From CF-46 sp963760735 (lineage in GTDB: Bacteria > Chloroflexota > Limnocylindria > Limnocylindrales > CSP1-4), in NCBI GenBank assembly GCA_963760735.1, contig CAVXEB010000004.1, positions 1,240,001 through 1,304,000 of the forward strand: a stretch of 64,000 nt of DNA. The letters are read 5' to 3'. The notes below the pieces were generated by a model. That model was not told the origin of the DNA. It did no database searches and worked only from the letters and a program-made list of their open reading frames with translations. Position 1 is the first letter of the stretch; each line of letters opens with the position of its first letter. Below, in pieces: positions 44,441 through 51,765 of this stretch. A program made the translations under genes and the position numbers.

Positions 44441-45101
44441 CCGGTCCGGCTGCCGTTCCGGCCTGGACGGGGGCTTCGGCTTCCTTCCGGCGCGCCCGGT
44501 GGCGGCGCGCCTTCGCCCGGTTGCCGCAGGTCGCCATGTCGCACCAGCGGCGCTGCCCGGAGCGAGACTCGTCGTAGAAGATCCAGCGACAGGTGTCGTT
44601 GGCACAGATCCGGAAGCGGTTGTCGTGGCCGCTGCCGACCTCGCGAACGATCGGCTCGGCGATCCGGGCGAGGGCATCGTCGACCACGTCGCCGACGTGG
44701 CTGTGGCCGAGGCGGACGCCGTCTGGTGCGGCGACGAGCTCCACGCGTTCGCGAGCCCGGAGAGCGCGGTTCACCTCGTCGATCGCGGCGGGTCGTGGCG
44801 CCTCGTGGTGGGCGACGGCGTGGGCGACGTCGCGGAGAGCCGTGCGCGTCGTGACGAGCCGGTCGAGTGTCTCGCGCCGGTCCCCCTCCGTGCCACCGAG
44901 ACCGGAGATCGCCCGCCGATCGGACACCACATCGTGCTGCGCCAGCCAGGCCGCGGCGGCATCGAGGCTGGTCAATCGCTCGACGAGTGCACCGTCCTCG
45001 AGCTCGAGCGTGTTCAGGAAGTCGAAGGCCGTCTCGAGCGGGACCTCGTCGTGGACGTGGTCGCCTCGCGCCGGCCCATGCGTGGCTCGTGCCTGCATCA
45101 C
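44358..45101 (-). CDS. CGNR zinc-finger protein with ABATE domain (probable regulator)
   Basis: 247 residues. The N-terminal ABATE-type domain (about 20-150: LETAFDFLNTLELEDGALVERLTSLDAAAAWL, TALRDVAHAVAHHEAPRPAAIDEVNRAL) is followed by the CGNR zinc finger at about 165-205: RICANDTCRWIFYDESRSGQRRWCDMATCGNRAKARRHRAR, with four Cys. The last about 40 residues are Pro/Gly/Ser-rich and probably disordered. Such proteins are regarded as stress or catabolism regulators. The gene is divergent from two small genes, and the shared control region contains repeated GGTTAC motifs, possibly its operator. Confidence 0.88.
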   Translation of the reverse strand: MMQARATHGPARGDHVHDEVPLETAFDFLNTLELEDGALVERLTSLDAAAAWLAQHDVVSDRRAISGLGGTEGDRRETLDRLVTTRTALRDVAHAVAHHEAPRPAAIDEVNRALRARERVELVAAPDGVRLGHSHVGDVVDDALARIAEPIVREVGSGHDNRFRICANDTCRWIFYDESRSGQRRWCDMATCGNRAKARRHRARRKEAEAPVQAGTAAGPVNRPAPGGPPSPVGSSTPRRTGSGSPR

Positions 45102-45119
45102 ATAACCACTCTAGAACAC

Positions 45120-45159
45120 TTGACAGGTTACGCGCAAGTCGGTACTGTTACGCAGTAAC
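45120..45159 (+). promoter_or_regulatory. Promoter with GTTAC repeats between the CGNR gene and small genes
   Basis: -35 TTGACA (45120-45125), a 17-nt spacer and -10-like TACTGT (45143-45148), reading toward 45205. GTTACGC occurs twice, 20 nt apart (45127-45133 and 45147-45153). The second is half of a palindrome GTTAC-GCA-GTAAC (45147-45159) overlapping the -10. Further GGTTAC-type half-sites flank it at about 45102 and 45179. This layout suggests a repressor or activator site. Confidence 0.65.
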
Positions 45160-45204
45160 CACAAGAACGAGCAACACCGGTTACACGACACCCGGGAGGC
45201 CCCG

Positions 45205-45333
45205 ATGGAAGCCCTTGCCATTGTCGCCGCGATCCTCGTCGGCCTCGTCGGTATCGACCTCATCGCCATCGTCTTCGGGACGGATACCCGCGAGCCCACG
45301 CGCGAGCAGGACCGCTCCTGGCCGATCCACTGA
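45205..45333 (+). CDS. 42-residue membrane miniprotein
   Basis: ATG at 45205 with a strong GGGAGG at 5-nt spacing. MEALAIVAAILVGLVGIDL continues as one membrane helix (about residues 3-24, ending IAIVFG), then a charged cytoplasmic tail TDTREPTREQDRSWPIH. It lies directly downstream of the promoter at 45120-45148 and ahead of the 66-residue gene. Function unknown. Confidence 0.7.
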   Translation: MEALAIVAAILVGLVGIDLIAIVFGTDTREPTREQDRSWPIH

Positions 45334-45388
45334 CCCACACGCCGCCGGCGCCCAGTTCGCGTCGCCAGGCCACAGGAAGGAGATCGTC

Positions 45389-45589
45389 ATGCAGAGCCAC
45401 TACCTCTTCGTGGCGTTGGACATCGCCGCCGAACGGGCCGCCGAAGCCGAGCGCTACCGGCTGGCCAAGCGTGCACGCCAGCCGTCGAACGATGTGAACC
45501 GCATCCGCCGGATCGTCGCCCGCGTCGCCGTCGCGGTCGCCCGGGCCGCGGACGAGACCACGGTGGATCGCGCGGCGACCGCCGCCTGA
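45389..45589 (+). CDS. 66-residue helical protein of unknown function
   Basis: ATG at 45389 preceded by AGGAAGGAG. Sequence MQSHYLFVALDIAAERAAEAERYRLAKRARQ, then a basic helix NRIRRIVARVAVAVARAADE. It has no membrane segment clear enough to call and may be amphipathic and membrane-associated. Co-transcribed with the miniprotein at 45205. It is followed 30 nt later by the structured repeat at 45620. Confidence 0.68.
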   Translation: MQSHYLFVALDIAAERAAEAERYRLAKRARQPSNDVNRIRRIVARVAVAVARAADETTVDRAATAA

Positions 45590-45619
45590 ACAGGCGGCCG
45601 CAAGCAAGCGACGGCTCCG

Positions 45620-45708
45620 GATAACGGACAGATAAGTCCGCCCTGCCAGGATCCGCAGAGACGCCCCGCCGACGTCGGAAGTGCAACCGACGTTCGATAG
45701 CGGGGCGT
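45620..45708 (+). repeat. Structured repeat element, family 1, copy 1
   Basis: 89 nt that align over their whole length with 50849-50932. Shared blocks are GATAACGG, CAGATAAGTC, TCCG, AGAGACGCCC, GCCG, and CGTCGGAAGTGC followed by CCGACG. Predicted hairpins: CGGAC/GTCCG around AGATAA; ACGTCGG/CCGACGT around AAGTGCAA; and an enclosing 9-bp stem ACGCCCCGC (45661-45669) with GCGGGGCGT (45700-45708), followed by TTGTT. A further hairpin (TCCGGTGCG/CGCACCGGA) follows at 45716-45746. It could be a structured RNA or a terminator-like mobile repeat. Confidence 0.7.
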
Positions 45709-45789
45709 TGTTACGTCCGGTGCGGTCGACCTTCCTCGCACCGGATCGCGTATGTCGTTCGCATCCCGGTCAGGCATACGGCCGGATCG

Positions 45790-45909
45790 TTACTCGACCC
45801 GAACGAATACGTGATCTTCCGCATCGCCACCGCAGCCGTCGTCGCCAGTCAGCGTGATTCGATGCCGGCCGGGAGACAGGTTGGCGAGGTCCGTCCAGGT
45901 CGACCACGA
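45790..45909 (-). pseudogene. Possible remnant of an Ig/PKD-like domain gene
   Basis: The minus-strand frame ending at the TAA (45790-45792) reads SWSTWTDLANLSPGRHRITLTGDDG, then CGGDAEDHVFVRVE. This looks like the last beta-strands of an Ig/PKD-type extracellular domain ('GRHxIxLTaxDxxGnxxxDxVxVxV'). Sequence upstream in the same frame shows no continuation, so at best a 3' gene relic remains. The rest of 45710-46099 shows a CCTTGTCCC/GGGACAAGG hairpin near 45932-45957 and nothing else recognisable. Confidence 0.35.
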
Positions 45910-46099
45910 CTCGGCGGAGTCGGCACGTTGACCCTTGTCCCGATGTCGGGGACAAGGCAGACTCCGATTGGAGATGCGCGCCAGACCGTCCCATCCTCCG
46001 ATCGTCTGGTGACAGGTCGAGGCCCAGGGAGACTCGTCTTGGTCGCGCTGCGTAACCGGTCGGGTCGGTCGGTAGGCGCCGTCCGGGAGGGATCGCGGG

Positions 46100-48082
46100 A
46101 TGACGCTCTCCGAGCCACGGCTGCCACGGTTCACGGGTTGGCTTCGCCCGCTCGTCGACGCCGTGGCGCGGATCAGGGCGAGCGTCCACATCAAGCTGCT
46201 CACGGGGTTCCTCGTCGGGGCTCTGCTGCTCGTGGCGCTGGCGGTCCTGAGTCTGGTCGTCATCGGGCGGATGAACGAGCGGGTGCAGGACATCGATCGC
46301 CTCCAGGTCAAGACCAGCCGGGCCCAGCAGATGCTCTATGCGGTCACCGCCCAGAGCCACTACCGGGCGATGGCGTTGCTGACCCAGGACCCCAAGTACA
46401 ACGCCCAGGTCGTCGACCAGAAGACGATCTTCGCCGACCTGCTCGACGCGATGACCCGGGATGACCCGAGCGACGCTGCGGTCCTGGCCGACCTGCGGAC
46501 GGCGAATGACGCCTACGCCGCCGCGAGCGACCGGGTCGTCGCGCTCTACGTCGCCGGCGACCTTGCGGGCGCCAGCAAGCTCCATCTCGTCGAGGAGCAT
46601 CCGGACTCGCATGTGCTCGAGGCGTCGCTTCACACCCTGATCGACTCGGCCGACCAGCAGATCAACGAGGCCCAGGCGGCCTTCGAATCGGATCGCGCCC
46701 TGCTCACGAACGCAGTGGTTGCGTTCTCCGTGATCGCGGTCGGCACGGCGCTCCTGCTGGGGTTCGTCCTGTCGTGGGCGTTCATCCTGCCCATCCGCAA
46801 GATTGGGCGGGCCCTCGCCGGGATCACCGCCGGCGACCTGACCCAGCGGGTCGACGTGCCGAACGGCGACGAGTTCGGGCAGCTCGCCCGCGATCTCAAC
46901 CAGACGAGCGCCCGGTTGACCGACCTGTTCGAGGAGCAGCGTGCCCTGGCGACCCGGCTCGAGGAGACGAACGCGTCGCTCGCGCGGGCGAGCGACGCCA
47001 AGTCGCGCTTCCTGGCCAGTGTGAGCCACGAGCTTCGGACGCCGATGAATGCGATCCTCGGGTTCACCGACGCCCTCCTCGGGGGCGTCGACGGGCCGCT
47101 CAACCCGGAACAGACCGCATCGCTCGGCTGGGTGCAGCGCGGTGGTCGCGATCTGCTGGGCCTGATCAACGAGATCCTCGACCTGTCGAAGATCGAGGCC
47201 GGTCGGCTGACGATCGACGCGCGACCGTTCGACCCGCGCGAGCTCGTCGAGACGGTCGTGGCCCGGTCACGGTCGCTGGCCGCCCAGAAGGGACTCAGCT
47301 TCAGCTGGGAGGACCACGGATCACCCGCCGAGGTCGTCCTCGACCGGCAGCGGGTCAACCAGATCCTCGTCAACCTGTTCGGCAACGCCCTCAAGTTCAC
47401 CCGTGAGGGCGATGTCCGGGTCGAGACAAGCGGCGCGGCCGAGTCGATCTTCCGCGTCGCGGTCAGGGACTCCGGGCCCGGGATCGCCCCCGACCTGCAC
47501 GAGGCGATCTTCGAGGAGTTCCGCCAGGCCGAGGGCGAGGAGGCGGGCACCGGCCTCGGCCTCGCGATCAGCCGCCGGCTGGCGCGGGCGATGGGCGGCG
47601 ACATCACGCTCGACAGCGCGCCCGGGAGCGGGAGCACGTTCTACCTCACCCTGCCGCTCGACTGCCGGACCGAGCCCGATCGTCGAACCGGCGGCCGAGC
47701 CCGATCGCGCGTCCGACGCGGCTCGGGTGCTCCTCAGCGTGGACGACGACCCATCGGTCGCGCCGTTGCTCGAGAAGATGGTCGCCGGCCACGGGTACCG
47801 GATCGTGGCCTCGAGCCCCCAGGCGGCCGTGAGCGACGCCCGCCGCCTGCGACCCGCGGCGATCCTGCTCGACGTCCTGATGCCCGGGCGCGACGGCCGC
47901 GACGTGCTCCGCGAGCTGAAGACCGACCCCGACGTCTCGGGCATCCCGGTGATCGTGCTGTCGGTCGTGGACGCAGCGAGGTACCCGACCTCGCCGACGG
48001 CTACCTGCCCAAGCCCGTCCGCCAGGATCGTCTCCTGAGCCTGCTCAAGGAGCACGGCGCGGGCCCCGGCGAGGCGTCCTGA
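46100..48082 (+). CDS. Hybrid sensor histidine kinase with C-terminal receiver (two compensating frameshifts)
   Basis: Starts at ATG 46100 after GGGAGGG. Membrane helix 1 at about residues 32-56; a four-helix sensory domain (about 57-200, RVQDIDRLQVKTSRAQQMLYAVTAQSHYRAMALL); helix 2 at about 204-230; HAMP (PIRKIGRALAGITAGDLTQRV). HisKA has H310 in FLASVSHELRTPMNAIL; HATPase has NQILVNLFGNALKF, DSGPGIAP and GTGLGLAISRRLA. Near 47685 one extra C moves the frame, and the receiver continues as RVLLSVDDDPSVAPLL, AAILLDVLMPGRDG and VIVLSVVDAA. Near 47974 a missing base returns to the first frame (EVPDLADGYLPKPVRQDRLLSLLKEHG). The stop overlaps the next gene's ATG (TGATG). Confidence 0.85.
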   Translation: MTLSEPRLPRFTGWLRPLVDAVARIRASVHIKLLTGFLVGALLLVALAVLSLVVIGRMNERVQDIDRLQVKTSRAQQMLYAVTAQSHYRAMALLTQDPKYNAQVVDQKTIFADLLDAMTRDDPSDAAVLADLRTANDAYAAASDRVVALYVAGDLAGASKLHLVEEHPDSHVLEASLHTLIDSADQQINEAQAAFESDRALLTNAVVAFSVIAVGTALLLGFVLSWAFILPIRKIGRALAGITAGDLTQRVDVPNGDEFGQLARDLNQTSARLTDLFEEQRALATRLEETNASLARASDAKSRFLASVSHELRTPMNAILGFTDALLGGVDGPLNPEQTASLGWVQRGGRDLLGLINEILDLSKIEAGRLTIDARPFDPRELVETVVARSRSLAAQKGLSFSWEDHGSPAEVVLDRQRVNQILVNLFGNALKFTREGDVRVETSGAAESIFRVAVRDSGPGIAPDLHEAIFEEFRQAEGEEAGTGLGLAISRRLARAMGGDITLDSAPGSGSTFYLTLPLDCRTEPDRRTGGRARSRVRRGSGAPQRGRRPIGRAVAREDGRRPRVPDRGLEPPGGRERRPPPATRGDPARRPDARARRPRRAPRAEDRPRRLGHPGDRAVGRGRSEVPDLADGYLPKPVRQDRLLSLLKEHGAGPGEAS

Positions 48083-48443
48083 TGGCGACGATCCTGTTGG
48101 TCGAAGACACCCCGGCGAACCAGGCCCTGGCCACGAAGCTGCTCGAGGCGGCCGGCCACCGGGTCCTGAGCGCCGACACCGCCGGGCCGGGATCGCCCTC
48201 GCCCGGGAGCGGCTCCCCGACCTGGTGCTGCTTGACCTCGGGCTGCCCGACATGAACGGCTGGGACGCCCTGACCGCGATTCGTGCCGACGATCGGGCCG
48301 CAGGCCTGCGGGTGATCGCCTTCACCGCCCATGCGATGGTCGGCGACCGCGAACGCGCGCTCGCCGCCGGGTTCGATGGCTACCTGAGCAAGCCGATCGA
48401 GTACGCGACGTTCGCCGACAGCGTCGCCGGGTACCTGGCCTGA
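48082..48443 (+). CDS. Single-domain response regulator (frameshift near 48185)
   Basis: A lone receiver of about 120 residues. MATILLVEDTPANQALATKLLEAAGHRVLSADTA is in the first frame. After a missing base near 48181-48190 the frame of LARERLPDLVLLDLGLPDMNGWDALTAIR (phospho-Asp in LLDLGLPDMNG), VIAFTAHAMVGDRERALAAGFDGYLSKPIEYATF completes the fold. Start and stop codons overlap the neighbours by one base each, so three genes form one operon. It probably shuttles phosphate between the hybrid kinase and another partner, in the DivK/CheY style. Confidence 0.83.
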
Positions 48444-49504
48444 TGCGTGACCGGGCGCTGATCCTTGCGGTCGACGACGAGCCGGCCAACCTGGCCCTGC
48501 TGAACAAGCTGCTGACGCGGCAGGGCTACGACGTCATCGAGGCGGTCGACGGGCCATCCGCCCTGGAGGCCGTGGCGGCGTCGCACCCGATCTCGTCTGC
48601 CTCGACGTGATGATGCCGGGGCTCGACGGCATCGAGGTCTGCCAGCGGTCTGCGCCGTCAGCCGGAGCATGCCGGCCTGCCGATCCTGCTGCTGACCGCC
48701 CTCGATCGACCCGAGGACAAGGTCCGCGGTCTCGAGGCCGGCGCAAACGACTTCCTCACGAAGCCGTTCGACCAGAGCGAGCTGACGGCCCGGCTGCGCT
48801 CGCTGTTACGGACGAAGGCCCTCCAGGACCGGCTCGTCGACCTTCTCGGACGGTACGTCAGCGAGAGTGTGGCGGCCGAGGCCCTCCGCGATCCCTTCAC
48901 GGTCTCGCTCGGTGGGGACCGGCGCTACGTCTCGACGCTGTTCGCCGACATCCGCGGCTACACGGCCCTCGCCGCCGCGCATCCGCCCGAAGCAACGCTC
49001 GAGCTGCTCAACCGGTACCTGACCGTCGTCAGCGACGCCGTCGAACGGCACGGCGGGACGGTCGCCGACCTCCTCGGCGACGGCGTCTTCGCCTTCTTCG
49101 GCGCCCCGGTCATGCACTCCGACGATCCCGAGCGAGCCGTCCGCGCGGCGCTCGCGATCCAGACCGCCGTCCTCAGGATGGAGATCCCGTCGATGCCGGG
49201 CATCCGTCTCCAGGCGGGGATCGGCATCACGAGCGGCGAGGTCATCGCGGGCAATGTCGGCTCGGAGCGGCGGATGCACTACGCGGTCGTGGGTGACTCC
49301 GTGAACGTCGCGTCGCGACTCCAGGTGGCCGCCGGCCCGGGCCAGATCCTCATCGACGAGCCGACCCACGACGCGGTCAAGGATGTGGTCGTGATGCAGG
49401 ACCTTGGCAACCTGCGGCTCGACGGCAAGAGCGACTGGGTGCGCGCCTTCAACGTCATCACCCTCGGCCGCACGGCCGTGGAGGGCCCGTCGGGGCCGCT
49501 TTGA
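48443..49504 (+). CDS. Receiver-class III adenylate/guanylate cyclase fusion (two frameshifts near 48590 and 48655)
   Basis: Receiver domain: MRDRALILAVDDEPANLALLNKLLTRQGYDVIEAVDGPSALEAVAA, then (after a missing base near 48585) LVCLDVMMPGLDGIEVCQ, then (after an extra T near 48654) PEHAGLPILLLTALDRPEDKVRGLEAGANDFLTKPF. The class III cyclase domain follows with metal Asp residues in FADIRGYTA and LLGDGVFAFFGAP, and transition-state Asn/Arg in VGDSVNVASRL. The position before LLGDG that holds the purine-selecting Lys in adenylate cyclases is Asp (VADLLGDG), so substrate preference is uncertain. Probably makes a cyclic nucleotide in response to phosphorelay from the upstream kinase. Confidence 0.85.
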
Positions 49505-49664
49505 CTCGATCCGGGCAAGTGCGAGCTCGGCGTCAAGACAGCGCTAAGACAGCGAACCCGTCGGCCTGGACCGGCTGGCCGCATGACGCGGGATCGCCAG
49601 TCCGGGACCGAAGCCGGGGGCTGACCGGGATGATGTTGGCGATGACGATCCCATAGCAGGACTC

Positions 49665-49701
49665 GACGGCTGAGGGGGACGGCATGCCTCGGTCAGCCGT
49701 C
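49665..49701 (+). terminator. Hairpin downstream of the signalling operon
   Basis: 9-bp perfect stem GACGGCTGA (49665-49673) with TCAGCCGTC (49693-49701) and a G-rich loop; no T-run follows. It is placed 160 nt past the cyclase stop. A short direct repeat AAGACAGCG occurs twice at about 49533-49552. Confidence 0.4.
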
Positions 49702-49741
49702 GGGCTCGCTCTGTCCTCGATGTTCGTATCGTGGTCGAATC

Positions 49742-49790
49742 TGGCCCGCCCGGAGGGATTCGAACCCCCGCCCTACTGATCCGAAGTCAG
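49742..49790 (-). other. 3' half of a tRNA-Arg(UCG): probable attachment-site scar
   Basis: On the minus strand the sequence has the anticodon stem-loop CTGA-CTTCGGA-TCAG (anticodon TCG), T-arm GGGGG-TTCGAAT-CCCTC, the acceptor 3' strand CGGGCGG, discriminator G and CCA (complement at 49742-49744). No matching acceptor 5' strand (CCGCCCG) or D-arm exists upstream. The match to a tRNA ends at the anticodon stem. This is what remains when an element integrates into a tRNA gene at the anticodon loop. From orientation, the inserted DNA would lie to the right (above 49790). Confidence 0.7.
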
Positions 49791-50089
49791 ACCGGGGCGA
49801 CGTTCAGGTCGTCAATCCAAACGTACATAGCGTCCTCTCGGGCCCATGGCTTACCCCTCTGTAGCACCCTGTTGGGGGTACGGGCGGGGGGTACGGAACG
49901 AGTCGTCGCCGTACGCATGGCCGCGAGGACGCAGCCGACGCGCGAAGCGGCGAGCCGTCGGAAGGGCGACATCCTCCGGCTCGGGCGGTGTTCGGACGCA
50001 CCCCTTTCTCGGGTTCATCTCAGGGGGCGCAGTGGGCCGCAGTGCTACGGTGCAGAGCGCCGGGGTCACGATTGACCGAGGTCCGTGGG
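49791..50089. other. Intergenic region right of the tRNA fragment
   Basis: About 300 nt with no convincing gene. It is G-rich in parts (49868-49900 contains runs such as TTGGGGGTA and CGGGGGGTA). It may include the promoter of the secreted-protein gene at 50090; no clear boxes are seen. Confidence 0.4.
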
Positions 50090-50693
50090 GTGAACGTCCG
50101 CACAACCGTGATCCGTGTCGCGATAGGGGCCGTTGCAGTTGCCCTCGTCGCCGGGACTGCCCTCGCCGTCGATCCTTCCGGATCGGCGAGCCCGAGCCCG
50201 GAGGCATCGGCGGCCACCGCCCCGTCGACAGCGGCATCCGAGGCTGCGTCGCCTTCGGCCGAGTCCGCCACGCCGCCCTCGCTCGCGCCATCCGTGGCGG
50301 CCTCGTCGGCGCCCTCCGTTGGGCCCTCGCCGGCGATGACGGGGACGCCAACCGCGCCGGCAGCCAAGGCGAGTGAAGCCCCCGAGCCCGAAGATCCGGA
50401 CAACTCCGCCGACGGCTCACCCTCCCCGGCCAAGATCGCGGACGTCGTTGGCCGGCTCACCGCGGCGGGAATCCCGGCGACTGCCGCTCAGGTGCAGGAG
50501 CTCGCCGGCAAGGTGGGCCTCGGAGGCGCAGTGCGCGTGCTTGCGTTCGCCAAGGCAAGCGGGAAGACCCCAGCCGAGATCCTCGCGATGTTCCAGTCAG
50601 GCAAGGGATGGGGCCAGATCGACCATGAGCTGAAATTTACCGATCGGGCCGGGGATCGGCTGGATCATGGGCCACGGGCACCGCCAACCCTAG
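50090..50693 (+). CDS. Secreted Ala/Pro/Ser-rich protein (frameshift near 50636)
   Basis: GTG at 50090 with GAGG 8 nt upstream. It encodes MNVRTTVIRVAIGAVAVALVAGTALAVDPSG, a signal peptide, then an Ala/Ser/Pro linker (about 30-115). A small helical domain follows (about 118-185: PAKIADVVGRLTAAGIPATAAQVQELAGKVGLGGAVRVLAFAKASGKTPAEILAMFQSGKGWGQIDHEL). In the direct frame the tail becomes nonsense. One surplus base near the AAATTT at 50633-50638 would give PIGPGIGWIMGHGHRQP and a TAG at 50691-50693, the type of ending seen in similar 'GxGWGxIxxxLG...GH' proteins. Corrected length about 200 residues. Function unknown. Confidence 0.65.
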
Positions 50694-50848
50694 GCGAACG
50701 GCGGGGATCTAGCGGCCCGTCGTCGCCGTCGGCCTTGCCGCGAGGACGTCGCCAACGCGCGGAAGTCGTCCGGGTCATCCCGTCCCACGTCGGGACCGAA
50801 CCCCTCACTGGCGAGTGGCAGTTTGTTGCGTGCCCCGACGCAGAGCGT
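50694..50848. other. Intergenic region between secreted protein and repeat copy 2
   Basis: About 155 nt in which no gene is supported once the frameshift in the preceding gene is allowed for. Nothing else recognised. Confidence 0.4.
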
Positions 50849-50932
50849 GATAACGGCCAGATAAGTCGCCGCTGCTAGGGTCCGGAGAGACGCCCTGCCG
50901 CGTCGGAAGTGCCCCCGACGTCGCGGGGTGTC
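50849..50932 (+). repeat. Structured repeat element, family 1, copy 2
   Basis: 84 nt aligning with 45620-45708 with short gaps. The enclosing stem GACGCCCTGC (50889-50898) pairs with GCGGGGTGTC (50923-50932). Relative to copy 1, two stem positions change to G-U pairs, so pairing is kept. The inner hairpin CGTCGG/CCGACG is kept with a changed loop (AAGTGCCC for AAGTGCAA). A palindrome CGAGTCCGGACTCG follows directly, as another hairpin follows copy 1. It ends 76 nt before comEA. Confidence 0.7.
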
Positions 50933-51008
50933 ATCGAGTCCGGACTCGTCCCCACCCGCCCCACCGGCGCGCCGAGCGCCCCGTCTGCCACCCGCCGAGG
51001 GAGGACCG

Positions 51009-51749
51009 ATGGATCGTGGCTCGGCGCCGTGGCGCGTCCTGGACGAGGTTGGTGACCCGGCGACCGGACCGGCGGGCATTCCCGCCGACGACGGACCCCT
51101 CGACCGCCCGCCGTGGCTCGCGGCGGGCGTCATCGCCGTGGCAGCCGCCCTTGCCGTCGCCGGGTTCGTCGTTGCAGCCGGCGGGGTCCGGCCGTCGGTC
51201 GACGTCGCGGGAGCTCGCCCGCTCGAGTCGGCACTGGGCGCAGGAAGCGAGCGCGCAGTCTCGTCTCCGGCCACCTCGGGTGGGTTGCTGGTCGTGGACG
51301 TGCAGGGGGCGGTCGCGCGCCCCGGTGTCGTCCAGCTGGTGCCGGGCTCGCGGGTCGGGGATGCGATCGCGGCTGCCGGCGGGTACGGCCGGCGGGTCGC
51401 ACCGGAGCGCGTCGCCGCGAGCCTGAACCTGGCCGCCCTCCTCCGCGATGGAGACCAGGTCGTCGTGCCGTCGCGCGACGATCCGACGATCCCGCCGGGC
51501 ACCGCCGGCGGCTCACCGGGCGGCGGAACGAGCGGCGGGGGAGCGGCCGGCGCAACCGGGCCCGTCGACCTGAACACCGCCACCGAGGCCCAGCTCGACG
51601 CCCTCCCGGGCATCGGACCGGTGACGGCGGCGAAGATCCTCGCGGCCCGTGACGAGCAGCGCTTCGCGTCCGTCGACGACCTTCGGTCGCGGAAGCTGGT
51701 CGGCGCGGCGACGTTCGACAAGATCCGGTCGCTCGTCACCGTCCGATGA
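51009..51749 (+). CDS. comEA: Competence DNA-binding protein ComEA
   Basis: 246 residues from ATG at 51009 (GAGGGAGGA upstream). Membrane anchor at about 38-60 (WLAAGVIAVAAALAVAGFVV). SLBB-type domain (LLVVDVQGAVARPGVVQLVPGSRVGDAIAAAGG, about 95-155); Gly-rich linker; then a C-terminal double helix-hairpin-helix (PVDLNTATEAQLDALPGIGPVTAAKILAARDEQ, about 185-246) that binds DNA. It receives double-stranded DNA at the cell surface and hands it to ComEC, encoded immediately downstream. Confidence 0.95.
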   Translation: MDRGSAPWRVLDEVGDPATGPAGIPADDGPLDRPPWLAAGVIAVAAALAVAGFVVAAGGVRPSVDVAGARPLESALGAGSERAVSSPATSGGLLVVDVQGAVARPGVVQLVPGSRVGDAIAAAGGYGRRVAPERVAASLNLAALLRDGDQVVVPSRDDPTIPPGTAGGSPGGGTSGGGAAGATGPVDLNTATEAQLDALPGIGPVTAAKILAARDEQRFASVDDLRSRKLVGAATFDKIRSLVTVR

Positions 51750-51765
51750 GGCGCGGGGCCCGGGC

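Noticed and set aside
48225..48443. A 72-residue stand-alone gene
   Set aside because: It is the second half of the lone receiver whose first half is in another frame; together they make one normal-length receiver.
50694..50878. C-terminal extension of the secreted protein through repeat copy 2
   Set aside because: The extension is only open because of a frameshift near 50636; in the other frame a typical ending and stop occur at 50691-50693.
50849..50932. Guanidine-I (ykkC) riboswitch, because copy 2 contains CTAGGGTCCG and GAGAGA
   Set aside because: The rest of the conserved core is absent, copy 1 reads CCAGGATCCG at that place, and downstream genes (comEA, a kinase) do not fit.
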